A DNA stretch of 64,000 bases from Effrenium voratum (GCA_963377175.1 CAUJNA010003739.1:242677-306676), one strand, 5' to 3'; shown: positions 1-12,797, counted from the first letter of the stretch. Numbers and translations are program-made. The notes: generated from the sequence alone by a model not told the origin.

Positions 1-1363
1 TTAGTGACAAACCGAACGTTTGTCGACTTGTTTTGGCCCATCAAACTCGCTCGGAGGTGTTGTTCAAGCCATCCAGGGGTCCCGTCTTGAGAAGCCAAAG
101 CTGCCAGGGGCGGGCATGGGAGCGCCGGAAGGCGATCGCCGGGATGGGGTGACGGACTTGCGATCAGCCGCGTGGTACTGTTGATCGGGGCTTTGGCTTT
201 TTGGGAGTTGGTACCCCTTTTTGTGGGCTTGAAGGGAAACCGGAAGGACAACCAGCATTTTTTTGTGGGGTCGTCTAAACAACTACACCCATGTAGGTTG
301 GCATCCATGTGCACCAACTCTTGAGCCAAAGCTTATGAGATCACAGTTTCTTTGGGTGTTGCCATGTGACGCATTTGTAGGTCGGTGGACTTGGGTGAAT
401 ACCAAAGGCCTGTGTTTGTGTCCCTGTTTTGAGTCGTCAGGGTGAGGTTTGCAGTTTGCAGGGAACCCAAAAGAAAACACCGATTTGGGGCCCTTCGATC
501 ACTCTCGCCAGGTGCAGGATACCAGAGCTGAGTTCCGGCCAAGTTAGGTCTTGCGGGTTGCACCGGGCACTTGGCCCGGTCTGCCCAAAAAAAACACCTT
601 TTGCGCACGCCTTGCTATTTATCGCCCTGTCATAGGGCTTGATTTATCCCAACTCGTGCCGGAGTTTGTCCAAAAGTGCCGTTTGCGCGATGCCGTTTGC
701 GGGATGGTAGCCGGCTCAAGGGCTCGCTGGAGTTCGGTCCAACGAGGCAACTTGCCCTCTGAAGGGCACTCTTGGAAGGCACTTTTCAAGGGATCCACAG
801 CATCCAAAACAGGGCGTTTGTTTTTTCCTTTTTTGTTTTCTTTTTCGGGAATCGATTTCACTACATCCAAAACAAGGCTTCCATATGCTCTTTCCTTTTT
901 TTTCTTTTCGGGAATCGATTTCAACATAGGTTTATATTTTGGTTTCAGGGGACAAAAACGCAAATCGAGGTACCGCTCGGTATCTTCGCAGCTCACAGCG
1001 CTCAGCTTGGAGCTCAGCTTTTACGGAACTGCTTCTGAGGCCTGGCTTCCCACGCTGCTGTTCTGCGCTCAGTCTGTGCTGGGAATGGCAAGATACAAGA
1101 TGTGGGGCTGTCTCTTTTTGAGGTCACTCAATTTGGGGTTTAAAGGAAAATCAAAGGAAAACTGAAGCCCAGTTGGGAGGTCCCCCCAAAAAAACCAACC
1201 CATTTGGTACCTGCTTCCACAGCTGGCAGCTGAAGCAAGGACGACCTGCCCTCGTCAAGCAGTTGCGCATCACCGTATGCAAGCGCCTGAGTCGTGCGGT
1301 CGGCATAAATGACCTCGACTTTGGGATTGACGGGGGGACTTCTGCAACTTTCTGAGCCCATGT

Positions 1364-1481
1364 GGCCATGGGTAAACATCCAAATCGTACCCCCAGTGAA
1401 CATCCCAATCCCCACTAACATAGACTAACATGGGTGGTGCACCTACCCCAAAATGGTACCATTGGTTTTGACCCACAGCCA
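1364..1481 (-). mobile_element. Family A short inverted-repeat element (copy 1)
   Basis: About 118 bp with ends related to GGCYRTGGGTCAAAA / TTTTGACCCAYRGCC. The core carries AACATCCCAATCCCCACTAA and GGGTGGTGCACCTACC, both shared with seven other copies in the window. It has no coding capacity, consistent with a non-autonomous element or introner-like repeat. Confidence 0.85.
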
Positions 1482-2617
1482 TGTGTCCTCCTCTGGTGTC
1501 CAGGTGTCATGGAGCACAGCCTTGGGAGTTCCGCAGCCAGAATTCAAGGCCGGGTCTTGATGCACAGCTCTCGCGCCCGGAGCAGCCCCCAGCAATCGGG
1601 ACCCGAGGCCCCAGTTGGAGCGGCCGTCCAGTCCTTGCTTGAGCTCGAGCGGGGGCCTCGGTACACGCTTCAAGACTTCACTTCGCCTCAAGACTTCAGG
1701 GAGACAAGGTTGAAAGGGAAGTCACAAGGAGCAGGAGCACGTGTTTGGTGCTCCACCATTTGACGGGCACACGCACCAGACCCGCAAAGTGTGATCCTGT
1801 CGTGGCCCGTCCTTCGAAGGAAGTCCTTGCGTGCTGGCAACAATGTCACAGACCTCAGGCCCATGCTGGAGCGACATTTGCTGGGCAAGGCTCGGAGCCA
1901 CGACACGTCGAAAAAACGACAAGAAAGAAGACGATGGGACACATGAGGGTTTGGCCCCTATTTGGGTGTACCGCCAAATCAGTGGTTTCCAGATTGTTTT
2001 CCTTTTTTGCAACCTAAAGGAACTGGGTTGCTACGATAGGATATTGTTGCTCGCGGACTGCCCATTAAGGCAAATCCCAAATCTCAGTTGGTGCAAGAAG
2101 CTTGTGGACCTGAACTCGCTTGTCCAAATCCAACTTTTTGACCTTCTGGTTTTATTGTACTGGTCCAGCTTTAGTCATTGTCCAGGTCCAAGCCAAGCGA
2201 TGGGTGGTTCACATTTCGCTCTGCAGGGCACCGCACTGGCACGCGCCCGGAGCCCGAACGGATGGATGGAATGTACAGTTTGCCGAACATTTGGTGACTT
2301 TTCGCAGTCATTCATAATCGTCTCCTTCACTGTTGTTGGCAAGCTTTTTGTTTGTGTTTGTTTGTGTTTTGCTTCTTTCTGTTCATGTTTAGCAGGGGCT
2401 GGAAAAAGCCAAAGTGCCTTCTACCATACCAATGGTTGTAAAGTCTCATTGCTAAGCTTCGAGAGACATGCCGTAAAGTAGGTGAGTGTGTGGAGCAGCT
2501 GTTTTCCTCGTTCGTTTGGCATCCAGCTCACTTGTTGAATCCGTTTGCCACCACAGCCAGACGGGGTTGTGTCAGACGAAGGTTTTTTGATTTTAACCAG
2601 AATGATTTGGGGGTGTC

Positions 2618-2705
2618 TTTTTTTGAGGGTACCCTATTTGGTTGGTTTTAAAGGGAAGCCAACAGGAAACCAAACATTTTTTTGGGGGGGGTCCCCTAAA
2701 GGAAG
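2618..2705 (+). mobile_element. Family E interspersed element (representative copy)
   Basis: Pattern GAGGGTACCCTATTTGGTTGG, then TTTTAAAGGGAAGCC, AGGAAACCA and GGGGGGTCCCC. Variants of this GGGTACC ... GGTTTTAAGGGAAACCAAAAGGAAACC ... GGGGTTCCCC block occur near 24.28, 38.16, 40.66, 44.03, 44.79, 46.16, 48.69, 56.11 and 60.48 kb. The ends GGGTACC and GGGGTTCCC are only weakly inverted. Confidence 0.6.
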
Positions 2706-2779
2706 TTGAGCCTCCCGTTTGATATTTTGCTTTGCCCAAATGTGCAAAAGGCGACTGGTTCCATGCGCTTGGGTTGCAG

Positions 2780-2867
2780 GCATCTCCTTTGCACGACCGT
2801 GTGAGAAAGATGACGGAGGCGTTCGACCCGAGCCCCGAACGCACGTCGCAAGACATGCGTTTGAGAG
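2780..2867 (+). CDS. Candidate internal exon, unidentified
   Basis: An open stretch of 29 codons plus one base, flanked by TTGCAG|GC and GAGAG|GTACC, the same acceptor/donor style as the identified genes. It reads ASPLHDRVRKMTEAFDPSPE and onward to MRLR, with balanced amino-acid use. No family is recognised and no neighbouring exon could be joined to it. Confidence 0.35.
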
Positions 2868-5800
2868 GTACCTTGTGTGGTCTAAGGGTCAGCTGTTGGG
2901 GTTGGACCATAGGATGGGAACTCCCCAAAAGTCCAACAACGTCTTCAACTTGGGATACAGCTGAAAAGTGTCCAACTGGCTTCCGAAAGAAACACATTTA
3001 TTGCCGCGCAGGAGTGCTGCAAAGAGCAGTTCGGCACGCAGCCGCAAGCTAAGATGTCCATTTATCGATTCGTTGGCCAAAGGAGATCTTTCGTGGAGCA
3101 TGTGCTATCCTATGGTTTCCTTTTTTCGGGAATCCCCGAAACGGTTCATTCCCAACACCCGGACTCGTTGTCATTCCCTACCTCCTGAGCACCAGCAAGA
3201 GGAGAAGACTTCCTGCGCTTACTTCCCCAAAGGTGGAAACAGAAGGTTCTGCTGGGGCCATGACTAAAGATGGACCAAACTAGAAAGCCAAAAGGTGAAA
3301 GGTCGGATGCCCTCCAGGCTTTCGGAGATCATACAGTACCAGCCCCAGGGGTCGAAGACGGTCGCTCGGTTGTTCGACGGGAAATTGGGAAGTCCTTTTG
3401 GGGGATTCCCTAAAAACACACACACACCCATATGATATGGACGTTTGGCACTTCGACCTGGGGTACTTGGGAAATACTGGTGTGAGCTGAGGCAAAGTTT
3501 GATGCTTGGACCGGGAGATCTGTTGGTGTTTCAAGTTGAACGTCTGACCTGCGAATCAGGTGGCTCTGCACAGAACACATGCGTCCGGCTACTGATGTCA
3601 GCATTGATTGGTTTATTTCCATGGTTGCAGCATGTAGAACAGTTTTGTGGCGACCACTGCTACATGATCAGCAGCGGAATAGCTTCAGCCAAAAACAGGC
3701 ATGTTTTTCTTGCAGGGAGATTTCAAAAGTGTGGTTGTCCTTCCTTTAGGTTTCCCCTGAAAACCACCCCTCAAAATAGGGATTCCCCCCCCGCCCCCCC
3801 CCCCCCCCCACCAAGACCAGGCGCACTTGGGTGGCTGGGTTCACCAGCTTGTGAGCATTTGGGCAGCTCAAAGGTAGTGCCCTGGAACCCCCCTAAGGCA
3901 CATGGCCTGGTGGCACTATGTATGAGGGTCCAGTGTTGTTGGGGTCATGAGGAAGCTGCTGGTGTGGAAACCGGCAACTCGTTTTGTGAGGTCCGCCAGA
4001 GGCCTGCGGCAGCGCTTGCAGCGACTTCTCTCGGCAGAGAGCCGCTGGGCAAGAGGTAGAGTGTGAGCCGTTTATGGTGAGGTGGCTGTGGGTCAAAACC
4101 AATGGTACCATTTTTGGGTAGGTGCACCACCCATTTTAGTCTATTCTAATGGGGATTGGGATGTTCACTGGGTGTACGGGATTTTGACCCATAGCCAGTA
4201 GACAGCGCAATTCCAACCCGTTTAGGTTTGGTCGGCTCACTTCGCCTAACAGGTTCCCTCCACGACCGTTTGGCAGTTCACATGTATGAAGCTCAGTGGA
4301 TATCGAACATGCAGCGTTTGCCGAGATGGCCGGGGCAGTGTTCTTGCTCGGTCCTTTCGAATTAGCGTTTGCCGTCCTGACCCTTGTAGACCCATTCTAC
4401 AGCAGATGCGCGTAGGGTCACATCTTCCTCGCTGCTGTATCTTTGCTGTCTTCCTCAGTCGGAGCCGCCCTTCATTCTGAAGGTTGTGAACAAGTTCCTA
4501 TTTGTTTCCATGCTTGTCTGGCTGGTTCTAGTCTGTGGCTTGATTGGCTCCTTGTATCTTCTGTGGCTTCTCCTAACAGACCTCTGTTTACCTTCCATGC
4601 TGTCGATTGCAATCCTGGGCGCGAGGCATGGCAAAATTTCGCTGTGTTGGCGAGTCCTACAGATCCTTTTCAGCAGAGATGCCTATGTGCGGAATGCTCT
4701 GAAGAGCTTTGTGTCCAACTAGTCTCCGATTCTGCTGCGGAGCTGTCACAAACTGCCTGCAGCGACTCCTGTGGCCACTTTAAGTTTCCAGCTGCCATGC
4801 TGCCCAGCCAGAGTCAAACTGCACACCAGCCAAACCAAATGGTGCTCCGGCGTGCTCGATTCTTAAGAACACACAACATTGACTTCAGTTGATGAAGAAT
4901 AACATGATAACACATTATGCCATAGAGGTTTGAAGCAGTACGAACCAAACCACTTAGCCTTCCATGCTGTTCTCGTTGCTCGGTACAGGCTCCATCAGGG
5001 GATCCAGTCTTAAGCAGTGAGTCTTTCCAGACCCAGGCCGGTACTCCGATGATCGCTTGCCTCAGATGGAGGCGCCAAGCTTTGCGAAGTATGAGAGATG
5101 AGTATTGAGCAACTGACGAAATTGCTGGTAGTCATTTGTTTGTTTGGGAAGGATGAGAACGGGGACCTACCTAAGTTTTTCGCAAACACCAGGGGGGGCA
5201 TGTCCTCTTCATAAGCAAATAGTTTTCTCCGGAGCGCGTCCTGCTTCATGCAGATCAGTTTTGCCTAATGGTTCAAGGGTGCAAGCGCATTTGATGTCAA
5301 TGTCAACTCGCATGTCATCCACCTCGGTTGTCAAAAGTACGGCCCCTTCGGGACCTAGGCGGCCTGCCGACATGAACCCACACCTTTCAAGCATTAACCC
5401 AGGTACGGGCCTTGAAGGTATGGATATTATGCCACCAATATAATTGCTTGTCTGGCAGTACATACCCTTTATATAAGTGATATAAAGCCTCTGCACCTCC
5501 AAAACCCATTCCCGAAAATGCCCTTGAACCTTGCTCCCAGCAATCTGGGCGCACAGAGAACATATTAGATAGAGAGGGCCAACACGCTGGTCATTGCGTC
5601 ATACTCGCACATTGACAGCGCCCTGCAAACCATCAACTATCGCGCACTGGCGAAGTTACCGACCCAAACAAAAGCAACATGAGATAGCTCGAGGCGGATT
5701 CAATGTTCTTAAAGATCGCCCAGCTTCCGAGGTCTTAACGTAACCGCATGCAGAACTATTCAGTTACACCAAGGTTTCGGGCTTCCAAGATATGGCCATG

Positions 5801-6235
5801 GGGCATAACCTATGGCTCCATTTGTGGATGAACATTTGTCTGCCACCTATTTGATGTTCACCAAACTTACAGGGCTTCGACCCACAGCCATATTCCTTCC
5901 ATGTATGGACCCGTAAACTTTTTTTTGAACTGTTGGTGCTGTGGCCATATTTGGCGGTGAAAGAGCAACGGTCGACCATGTCTAGGCGGCCAACCATACT
6001 TGTCTAAGATCAATTCAAATATTGGGACTGCTCAGATTAACGGGGTGTGGCTCACAGGGAGAGGATTCTAACTGTGAAGACGTTCACCCCTGACAAGAAT
6101 ATTGACCAGCAAGCCCAGCTCCCCAAAAGAAATACAGACGCACACAAGCTGCAAAGAGGGGACAACAAAGGCGGACCGAATTCTGCCAAACCAAACTGCA
6201 ATGTGCAGATTTTGCAAAACAGCAAACATCCACAG
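2868..6235. other. No gene recognised
   Basis: Contains E-like fragments (3110-3140, 3390-3415, 3725-3790), a C-rich run at 3787-3811 and a family A element. Region 3985-4060 has an open Arg/Gln/Ala-rich stretch between possible splice signals but no family match. Confidence 0.45.
4084..4197 (+). mobile_element. Family A element (copy 2)
   Basis: Complete copy with both termini (CTGTGGGTCAAAACC and TTTTGACCCATAGCC) and the shared core GGATTGGGATGTTCACTGG. Confidence 0.85.
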
Positions 6236-7830
6236 AAGTTAAAAACATCAACAAACAATACAATCATTACACACATTACACACATCACACACACACACAC
6301 TACACTACACATTACAGACATTTCACACATTACAAGCATTACACATTGCAAATATTGCAGACACGACACAGCAACCATCACAAACACTACATACATTCCA
6401 AACATTCAACACATTGCAGGGATTGCACGCATTACGCACATTACACACATTGCAGCATTGACAAGCATTACAAGCACTGCACACATCAACAAACATCAGC
6501 AAACGTCGGCAAACGTCAAGCATTGCAAGCATCAACAAACATCCACACACATTACAAGCATTACACACATTACACACATTACAAACATTACACACATCAA
6601 CACACATCAACACACACACATTGCAAGTATTACCTACGTTACACACATTACACGCATTCCACATAGCAGACATTACACACATTACAGACATTACACACAT
6701 GACACACACAGACACATTACAAGCCTTAAACATTGCATCGACCAACATTGCAAGCATTACACACACAATACAAACATTATAAACATCAACACACATTGCA
6801 AGTATTACCTACAGTACACACATTACTTGCATTACACATAGCAGACATCACACACATAACAGACATTACAAACATGACACATACACACAATACAAACATT
6901 AAACATTGCATCGACAAACATTACAAACAATACACACATTGCACACATTGCACACATCACCAAACATCAGCAAACATTGCAAACATCAACGGACATTGCA
7001 AACTTCAAAGACGTTGCAGGCATTGCACACATTACGCGCATTGCACACATTGCCATCGTCAACACACATTACAAACATCACACACACACACGAACCATAA
7101 TCATCACACGTCACAAGCATGACACACATTGCAAACATCACACACATAGAAACATTACAACCACTGCACACACAACACAAACACACATTAAAAGCATTGC
7201 AGGGATCACACACAGTACCGGCATCACAAACTTTGCGAACATCGACAAACATGTCACACATTTCGGGCATTACAAACATCAACAAACATCAGCAAACATC
7301 AGACATATTACAAACATCAAAAAACATCTGCAAAAAAGTACAAACACCAACACGCTTTGCAAGCATTACAGACATTACAGACACCACACGCACTCATTGC
7401 AGACATTAAGGAATTTGAGTACATACATTAAGCACATTACACAGATTACGCACAGTACGCACATTACACAGATTACGCACAGTACGCACATTACACACAT
7501 TACACATATTAGACACATGACACACATTAGACTCATTACACATCACACACACACATATATCACACACACACACAAATTGCACACATCCACAACAAACTCA
7601 CATGACACACATTACGCACATCCGCAAATTATGCACATTACTTACATTGCCAACATCCACAAATAGTACAGATTACACACGTTACAAACATTACACACAC
7701 ACTACACACATTGCGCACACTAAACCATTACATACATTAGGTACACTACACACAGTACCACATCCACAACATTACACAGATCCACAATCATCCACAAACA
7801 CTACACACATTTCACGCATCCACAAGCATT
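6236..7830 (+). repeat. Degenerate ACACATTAC-type minisatellite field
   Basis: About 1.6 kb built from ACACATTAC, ACAAACATC, ACACATTGC and similar 9-bp units, with no clear higher-order period. Long open frames on both strands (Thr/His/Ile-rich forward, Cys/Val/Met-rich reverse) are products of the repeat and are not called as genes. Confidence 0.9.
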
Positions 7831-7834
7831 GCGA

Positions 7835-7945
7835 GCATAGGTGTCCTTTTTGTTTGTTTGGTAGAAAAATAGATGGCGATTCCTGGTTTACCTGGTGGTT
7901 TCATCATCCAGGGAAATCCATTTCCCGAAAAAGGACACCTAGGAT
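7835..7945 (+). mobile_element. Family C inverted-repeat element (copy 1)
   Basis: Ends GCATAGGTGTCCTTTTT and AAAAAGGACACCTAGG are inverted. The core GGTAGAAAAATAGATGG ... CCTGGTTTACCTGGTGGTTT ... CAGGGAAATCCAT is shared with the copies at 24.9 and 53.8 kb. It follows the ACACATTAC array. Confidence 0.85.
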
Positions 7946-8020
7946 TTCTGCGCATGTCTGGCAAAAGGCAGGAGGCACCCCAGAAGTGTCACAGGTTCCC
8001 AGCTGCTGGTGTCACGCCCG

Positions 8021-8092
8021 GCTCACGTCGCGGCGCCGGGCGGCCGAGCGGCCGAGGGGCCGAGGGACGTGAAACGCTTCCTGGGCGTTTTT
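8021..8092 (+). CDS. Candidate exon fragment, unidentified
   Basis: A GC-rich island lies between a family C element and a family F element, the same arrangement that surrounds NDH2 exon 19 at 25.07 kb. One frame reads AHVAAPGGRAAEGPRDVKRF, then LGVFGGG. The surrounding elements suggest an exon bordered by introns; both ends are guesses and the product is not recognised. Confidence 0.22.
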
Positions 8093-8139
8093 GGCGGCGG
8101 GATGGGACACACAGCCACCGTTTTTATGGGGCTTTGGTG

Positions 8140-8250
8140 CATGTTGCTTGGATGTTAGGACTTTAACTTCTTGCCAACCAATGGGTTTTCCATTAATCCA
8201 CTAAAAGTTAAACGTTTAGCAGGGGAGCAGAAAGCAACCGAGGGGGGATT
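8140..8250 (+). repeat. Family F dispersed repeat (copy 1)
   Basis: CTTTGGTGCA ... AGGACTTTAACTTCTTGCCAAC ... GGGTTTTCCA ... GCAGAAAGC(A/G)ACCGAGGG is shared with 25150-25260. It contains an imperfect hairpin CTAAAAGTTAAACGTTTAG. Confidence 0.75.
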
Positions 8251-8425
8251 CCCTGTTTGAAGATAGCAAGATTGAAGCAAAGCCAAACCATCGGATGGAG
8301 CAAACTCCGACATGGCATAGCTTAGTAACCAGACGTAAGTCGTGGGAAGGTTTAATTTGCCATGGAGTTGATGCGAGCGCCTTGCAGCGAGACGCTCTGT
8401 TTGAATTCAGGACCCATAGTGAGCA

Positions 8426-8610
<185 letters not shown>

Positions 8611-8612
8611 TA

Positions 8613-8708
8613 CATGCGCATCATGCGCATCATGCGCATCATGCGCATCATGCGCATCATGCGCATCATGCGCATCATGCGCATCATGCGCATCATGTGC
8701 ATCATGCA
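8613..8708 (+). repeat. GCGCATCAT 9-bp array
   Basis: About ten units directly adjoining the CAGG array. All three frames are open because the unit is a multiple of three. Confidence 0.95.
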
Positions 8709-9026
8709 CACATTCACGCTTGGCGTGTGCACAAAATGGGTGTACTGGAACTAGTGGCATGTCTAAGATCGGGAGAATTCATCAGAAAAGTTGGTCGACA
8801 GTCAGGTCTGCTACTTCGCGATGGGGCCACACCAGCCGACTTCGAGATTTGCGCATCTGGCTGGTCTGCAGCTGAGCATGAACTAGCCCCACACATGGCC
8901 ATATTACGGTCCAAGTTTTACCGTTGACAAAGATGCAGGCACGTTCTGAGCCAGTCCAAGACATACATATTTACTACATTTACTTTCCGCAACCATAATT
9001 GTTCTGACATAGCATTCCCACCCGCT

Positions 9027-9078
9027 TAGAAACGGAATTGGGGGGGATTCCTGGAATTCCAGTTATGGTTCCATTTTC
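9027..9078. repeat. Family I repeat (copy 1; copy 2 at 43380-43455)
   Basis: CGGAATTGGGGG ... TCCTGGAATTCCA(G/T)TTATGGTTCCATTT is shared by the two places. It includes an internal GGAATTCC palindrome and has no coding content. Confidence 0.6.
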
Positions 9079-9963
9079 CCGAAGCCGGCGTCGTCCGAGT
9101 TCTTTCCCGCAGGTCCGGTCTTTGCTCTGGGACGATCTACTCAGACCTGGCGCGTTTGCTGACAGACCTCACCTTCGAGGCTGATAATGGGCTCACAACA
9201 AGAATTTCGAGGGGCATGAACCTCCATTCGTAATACACCCCATGCATTTTGGTGAAACTGCAGACACTTGCTTGCAGCCATGGACGACCGGCTGCAAATT
9301 AAGCCTCTTTTCATGGGGATCAGTGGAGGTTGTGGGCGTTTGGTCAGTCCGGGGGGTTGTTTGGCACGGCGGACATCGGCGGACCGTCTGTCACTTCGTC
9401 TCCCATGCAAACTTTCTCTGTTCTCCGATGCCCCTGTTTTATTCGGTTGCGAGAATTGAGTACCGACTGGTCATGAACAGGGGCTGTTTGAGTTTTGAAC
9501 ATATTCCCCGGTGACGGCGTTTTAGCCAAGCAATGAACCGTGCCACGCAGTGCCGAGCAAGCATGGTAGGGGCAGCCACTGGACCATGGAAAGCCAAATC
9601 CTCAACTCAATAGCAGTTACTCCAACAACTATGCTTTGCACAACACAATTCCAGCATTTTGGGATGGGGCAGATCGGCCCAGGAAAATTTGCGGTCATAT
9701 ATCTGCATATTATAGCCTTGTGCCAAAAACCAATGTTTTGAATTTGTTTTCCAGGCAATACGCCTACCTTGCTTCGTAGTGCGGGAACTCAGCAAGAGCG
9801 GACCTGGCATGGTGTGGACTGTTCGGCTAAGTGGCGCGCTGCAAAGGTCCCTTCGCTCACGCTCGGTGTGAACTGTCTTGCTGTATTTTAGTGCATTGCA
9901 AACCAAGATCTGTGAATTAGTGCTTTTATCCCTACCCGATCTGCGACGCGCGTCCCGTCTCAG

Positions 9964-10137
9964 GAGGATCTGGCCACCATTTACTCTGCCGATGGGCATG
10001 CCGGCCATGACCTCGGCCGTTGCGCAACCGAGCATTGTACGAATTCAAACGCCACGTCGTCTTGTAAGACTGCACCAGCATCTGCTGCTTGCCCCCTTGG
10101 GAGTACATGTCTGGACATGGCGAATTGGACCGGTTAG
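9964..10137 (+). CDS. Candidate exon, Cys-containing, unidentified
   Basis: After GTCTCAG| an open frame of 57 codons reads EDLATIYSADGHAGHDLGRC and then a Cys/Ser/Thr-rich stretch ending in a stop. It begins with an AG|G acceptor. Cysteine spacing hints at a secreted or extracellular segment, but no signal peptide or domain is visible. The stop may be intronic if a donor lies earlier. Confidence 0.3.
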   Translation, partial: EDLATIYSADGHAGHDLGRCATEHCTNSNATSSCKTAPASAACPLGSTCLDMANWTG

Positions 10138-10257
10138 CTGTATCGATGTGGAGACTTCAAAAATCACGACGCCGCCTGCAGCGGAAGCGGAACTCCGTTG
10201 GCAAAGCTCTGCGAAGACTGCTAGTTTACAAGCGCAGCGCACTCCAACTGTTTGATG

Positions 10258-10344
10258 CTGTGGGTGGGTATGGGTCAAAATTGAACCAGGGGACGGTTTT
10301 AGTCCAGGGTTCCATTTTGGGTATTTATTTTTGACCCACAGCCA
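10258..10344 (+). mobile_element. Family B inverted-repeat element
   Basis: Ends GGGTATGGGTCAAAATT and ATTTTTGACCCACAGCC are inverted; the core GGTTTTAGTCCAGGGTTCCATTTTGGGTA differs from family A. Related copies or fragments: 15276-15345 (reverse), 42696-42766, 44289-44395, 49319-49388, 50227-50327, and a mosaic at 26010-26230. Confidence 0.75.
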
Positions 10345-10436
10345 TGTCAGCAATGGAAGCTGGAACTTACACCAAAAGCTACGGCGATTGATTTTGATTC
10401 CTTTGAAAACCTGGGAGTTTCCCTAACTTTCAATCT

Positions 10437-10564
10437 GGCCATGGGTCAAAACCGAAATTGTACCCCCAGTGAACATCCCAATCCCCACTAAAATAGGTTC
10501 TAAAATGGGTGGTGAATTCACCTACCAACCAAAATGGGATCCTATTGGTTTTGAACCATGGCCA
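10437..10564 (-). mobile_element. Family A element (copy 3)
   Basis: Reverse-orientation copy; both termini present, one with a GACC-to-GAACC change. Followed 17 bp later by a family D element. Confidence 0.85.
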
Positions 10565-10580
10565 TCTAGTCATATCTAGT

Positions 10581-10698
10581 CTAGGTCTCCCAGTAGTGCT
10601 CTTTCTCACCTTTTTTTGGGGAGGGTTCCCCTACTAAAATAGACAAAACCGAAAAAAACAATTGGTACCCTTATTCTAACCTCTCTACTGGAGGACCA
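10581..10698 (+). mobile_element. Family D inverted-repeat element (copy 1)
   Basis: CTAGGTCTCCCAGTAG and CTACTGGAGGACC form imperfect inverted ends. The core GGGGAGGGTTCCCCTACTAAA and GGTACCCTTATTCTAA recur at 32.99 and 49.95 kb. Confidence 0.75.
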
Positions 10699-11689
10699 AG
10701 TAGTGATAGAGATCGTCCACTTTCGGGTCATTTGCGCAATTTCCGCCCTCGACTGAGGTGCGTCGGTGCCGCCGGTGCTTTTGGGGGAGCACCTGGGGAT
10801 CACTACAGGACCGCGCCCGGCGCATGGGCGTTTGTTTCTGCTTTATATAAGGTACCATTTCGCGTGGTTTTAAAGGTAACCCAAAATGAAACACCACCAC
10901 ATATGATGTGTTGATTTATGTATTTATTTACTTATTTATGTAGGTGTTTATTTAAGTATGTATGTATGTATTTATTTCCCCAGATGGCTGAAAGCTATAG
11001 GGGTTCTAACTTCTAATAAAGAGGGGAAAGTGATTTGCGAGATTGACGGCTGGATGCTAAGGGGCATGCAGCTTGGGGCGCTGGTGCAGGTGCTGTTTGG
11101 GGGTCTTGGTGACAGCCAGGTGTGTTTTTGCGAGATTGACGGCAAGATTCTGGGGGGCATGCAGTTTGGGGATTCGTGCGCAGGTGCTGTTTTGGGATGC
11201 TGTTGTGGGGTGTTGCTTGAGGTGCTGTCTGGGGTCTATGCTGGTGTAATATTTTTATTCATTTATGTATTAACCAGGCTTCCGCCTGCTGCCGCCGACC
11301 CTCAGCGCATTAAGGGAAAAGTCACAAGGACCGGTCCTGAAACACGTCCGCAAACCCAGGGACCACTTATAAGATCTTCTACGACCACAAACAAGGATTA
11401 ACGCAAAAGTCAGAAATATGGCAGCTAGTCCGTTAATTACCGCTTGGGCCGGCTTGCGCCCAAGTCACTTCGAGTTGGCCCGGGAGCAGTCGCCTCTCCC
11501 GGGGTCGCCCTGAAACTGGCCCTCCCGAAGTTGCCCTGGACCGGTCGCTGGCAGGGACCGGGACAGGCTGGTCCCAGTCTGGCGCGGTTTGACTCGACGT
11601 ATTGGATTCTCTTGCAGAATAGATCCAGGGATCCTTTACTACCAGAAGGATTAACGGAAAAGTCAGACAGATGGCAGCAGATTACTTGT

Positions 11690-12105
11690 AGTCAGCCAAA
11701 ACCGGTCTGGGACCTGTCCCGACACCGGTCCCAGGACCGGTCCCGGCACCAGTCCCAGGACCGGTCCTGGGACCAGTCCTGGACCGCTTTCAGGACTGAA
11801 GCCGGGCCTGGTGTGACCGCTGGTATCGGGTCACTTCAAACTGCTGTGGTGGCACCTCAAACCGCTCTCAGGCACCCGTGTTTCAGGACACTGGACAGGG
11901 TCCCAGGTCCCCAGTCACTCCCTGCGACCGGTTGAGGGGCACCGACGGCCTTGTTTCTAGGACCAGCTCAACGTGACTTGGGCACAAACCGGCCCGTGCG
12001 GTTATTGACGGAACCAGGGTCCCAGGACCAGTCCCAGGACCGGTCCCAGGACTGGTCCCAGGACTGGTCCCAGGACCGGTCCCGGGACGGGACCGGTCCT
12101 GAGAA
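11690..12105. repeat. Two clusters of the palindrome GGTCCCAGGACC(GGTCC)
   Basis: Clusters at about 11705-11800 and 12010-12100 are made of CAGGACCGGTCC, CAGGACTGGTCC and GGTCCCAGGACC units with single-base changes. The 163-residue open frame (RSQDRS repeats) and its reverse-strand TGPGTSPG counterpart are repeat-driven. Confidence 0.85.
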
Positions 12106-12797
12106 TCCATTTTCTGTGCGTTCGGGCGTGCCCCCCAGGGACTATCATTGATTCCAATCACTTCCAGTTGCATCCTAAGCCGGTCCCCTCTGCAGGAGGC
12201 TGGGACGGGAGGCAGAGGGTCGGCGGATTTATTCATTACTTTTTTTTGGGGGGGAAAAGGCACGCATGCGTAAACCAGCCCTGCATTTGTGAAGTCGGGG
12301 CTGGGCCTTGTAGACTCTGATCAATTTGATGGAGGCACTGAGGACCTGCTTCCCCCGTAAGGATTAGAATGATGACAAGTTACAAGACCGGACTCATATA
12401 GCAGCACGGACATTGCAGGACAGCTTGCCGTAGCCACGATCTGCATGCCGACGCCAGGCGCAGCAGCTTTCCTGTTGGCGAACGTGGCGCAAGAGGAGCT
12501 GACACGAGCCGCATTCCACACTGCGCCCCTTGTCCGTTCACGCATGGCGCACGCTAGGATTCCACATGGACGAACGAGGTGGGCGCAAGTTTTTTGGATG
12601 TTTGCGTGTCTCAAGTTGCTTTGCTCGCAAGACCCCCGCCTTTGCGCGAGCTCAGTGAGTCCCGCCTGTGCCAAGACAAGCTTAGGGACGAGGATCTAAA
12701 AATCAGCCCATGGCTTTTTCGGGGCTCTGCACGTCTCTCTGCCAAACAAAAAACCAGTGCTTGCCGTTCTCCGGGCTTCAAGCATTTTTGTTTGCAG

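Larger units (their letters stand above)
1..2779. other. No gene recognised
   Basis: Mixed-composition sequence with a family E-like block near 215-275, poly-T/TTTTCGGGAATCGATTTCA duplicated at 838-862 and 900-927, and one family A element. The 204- and 216-codon open frames have no recognisable motif and cross these repeats. Confidence 0.5.
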
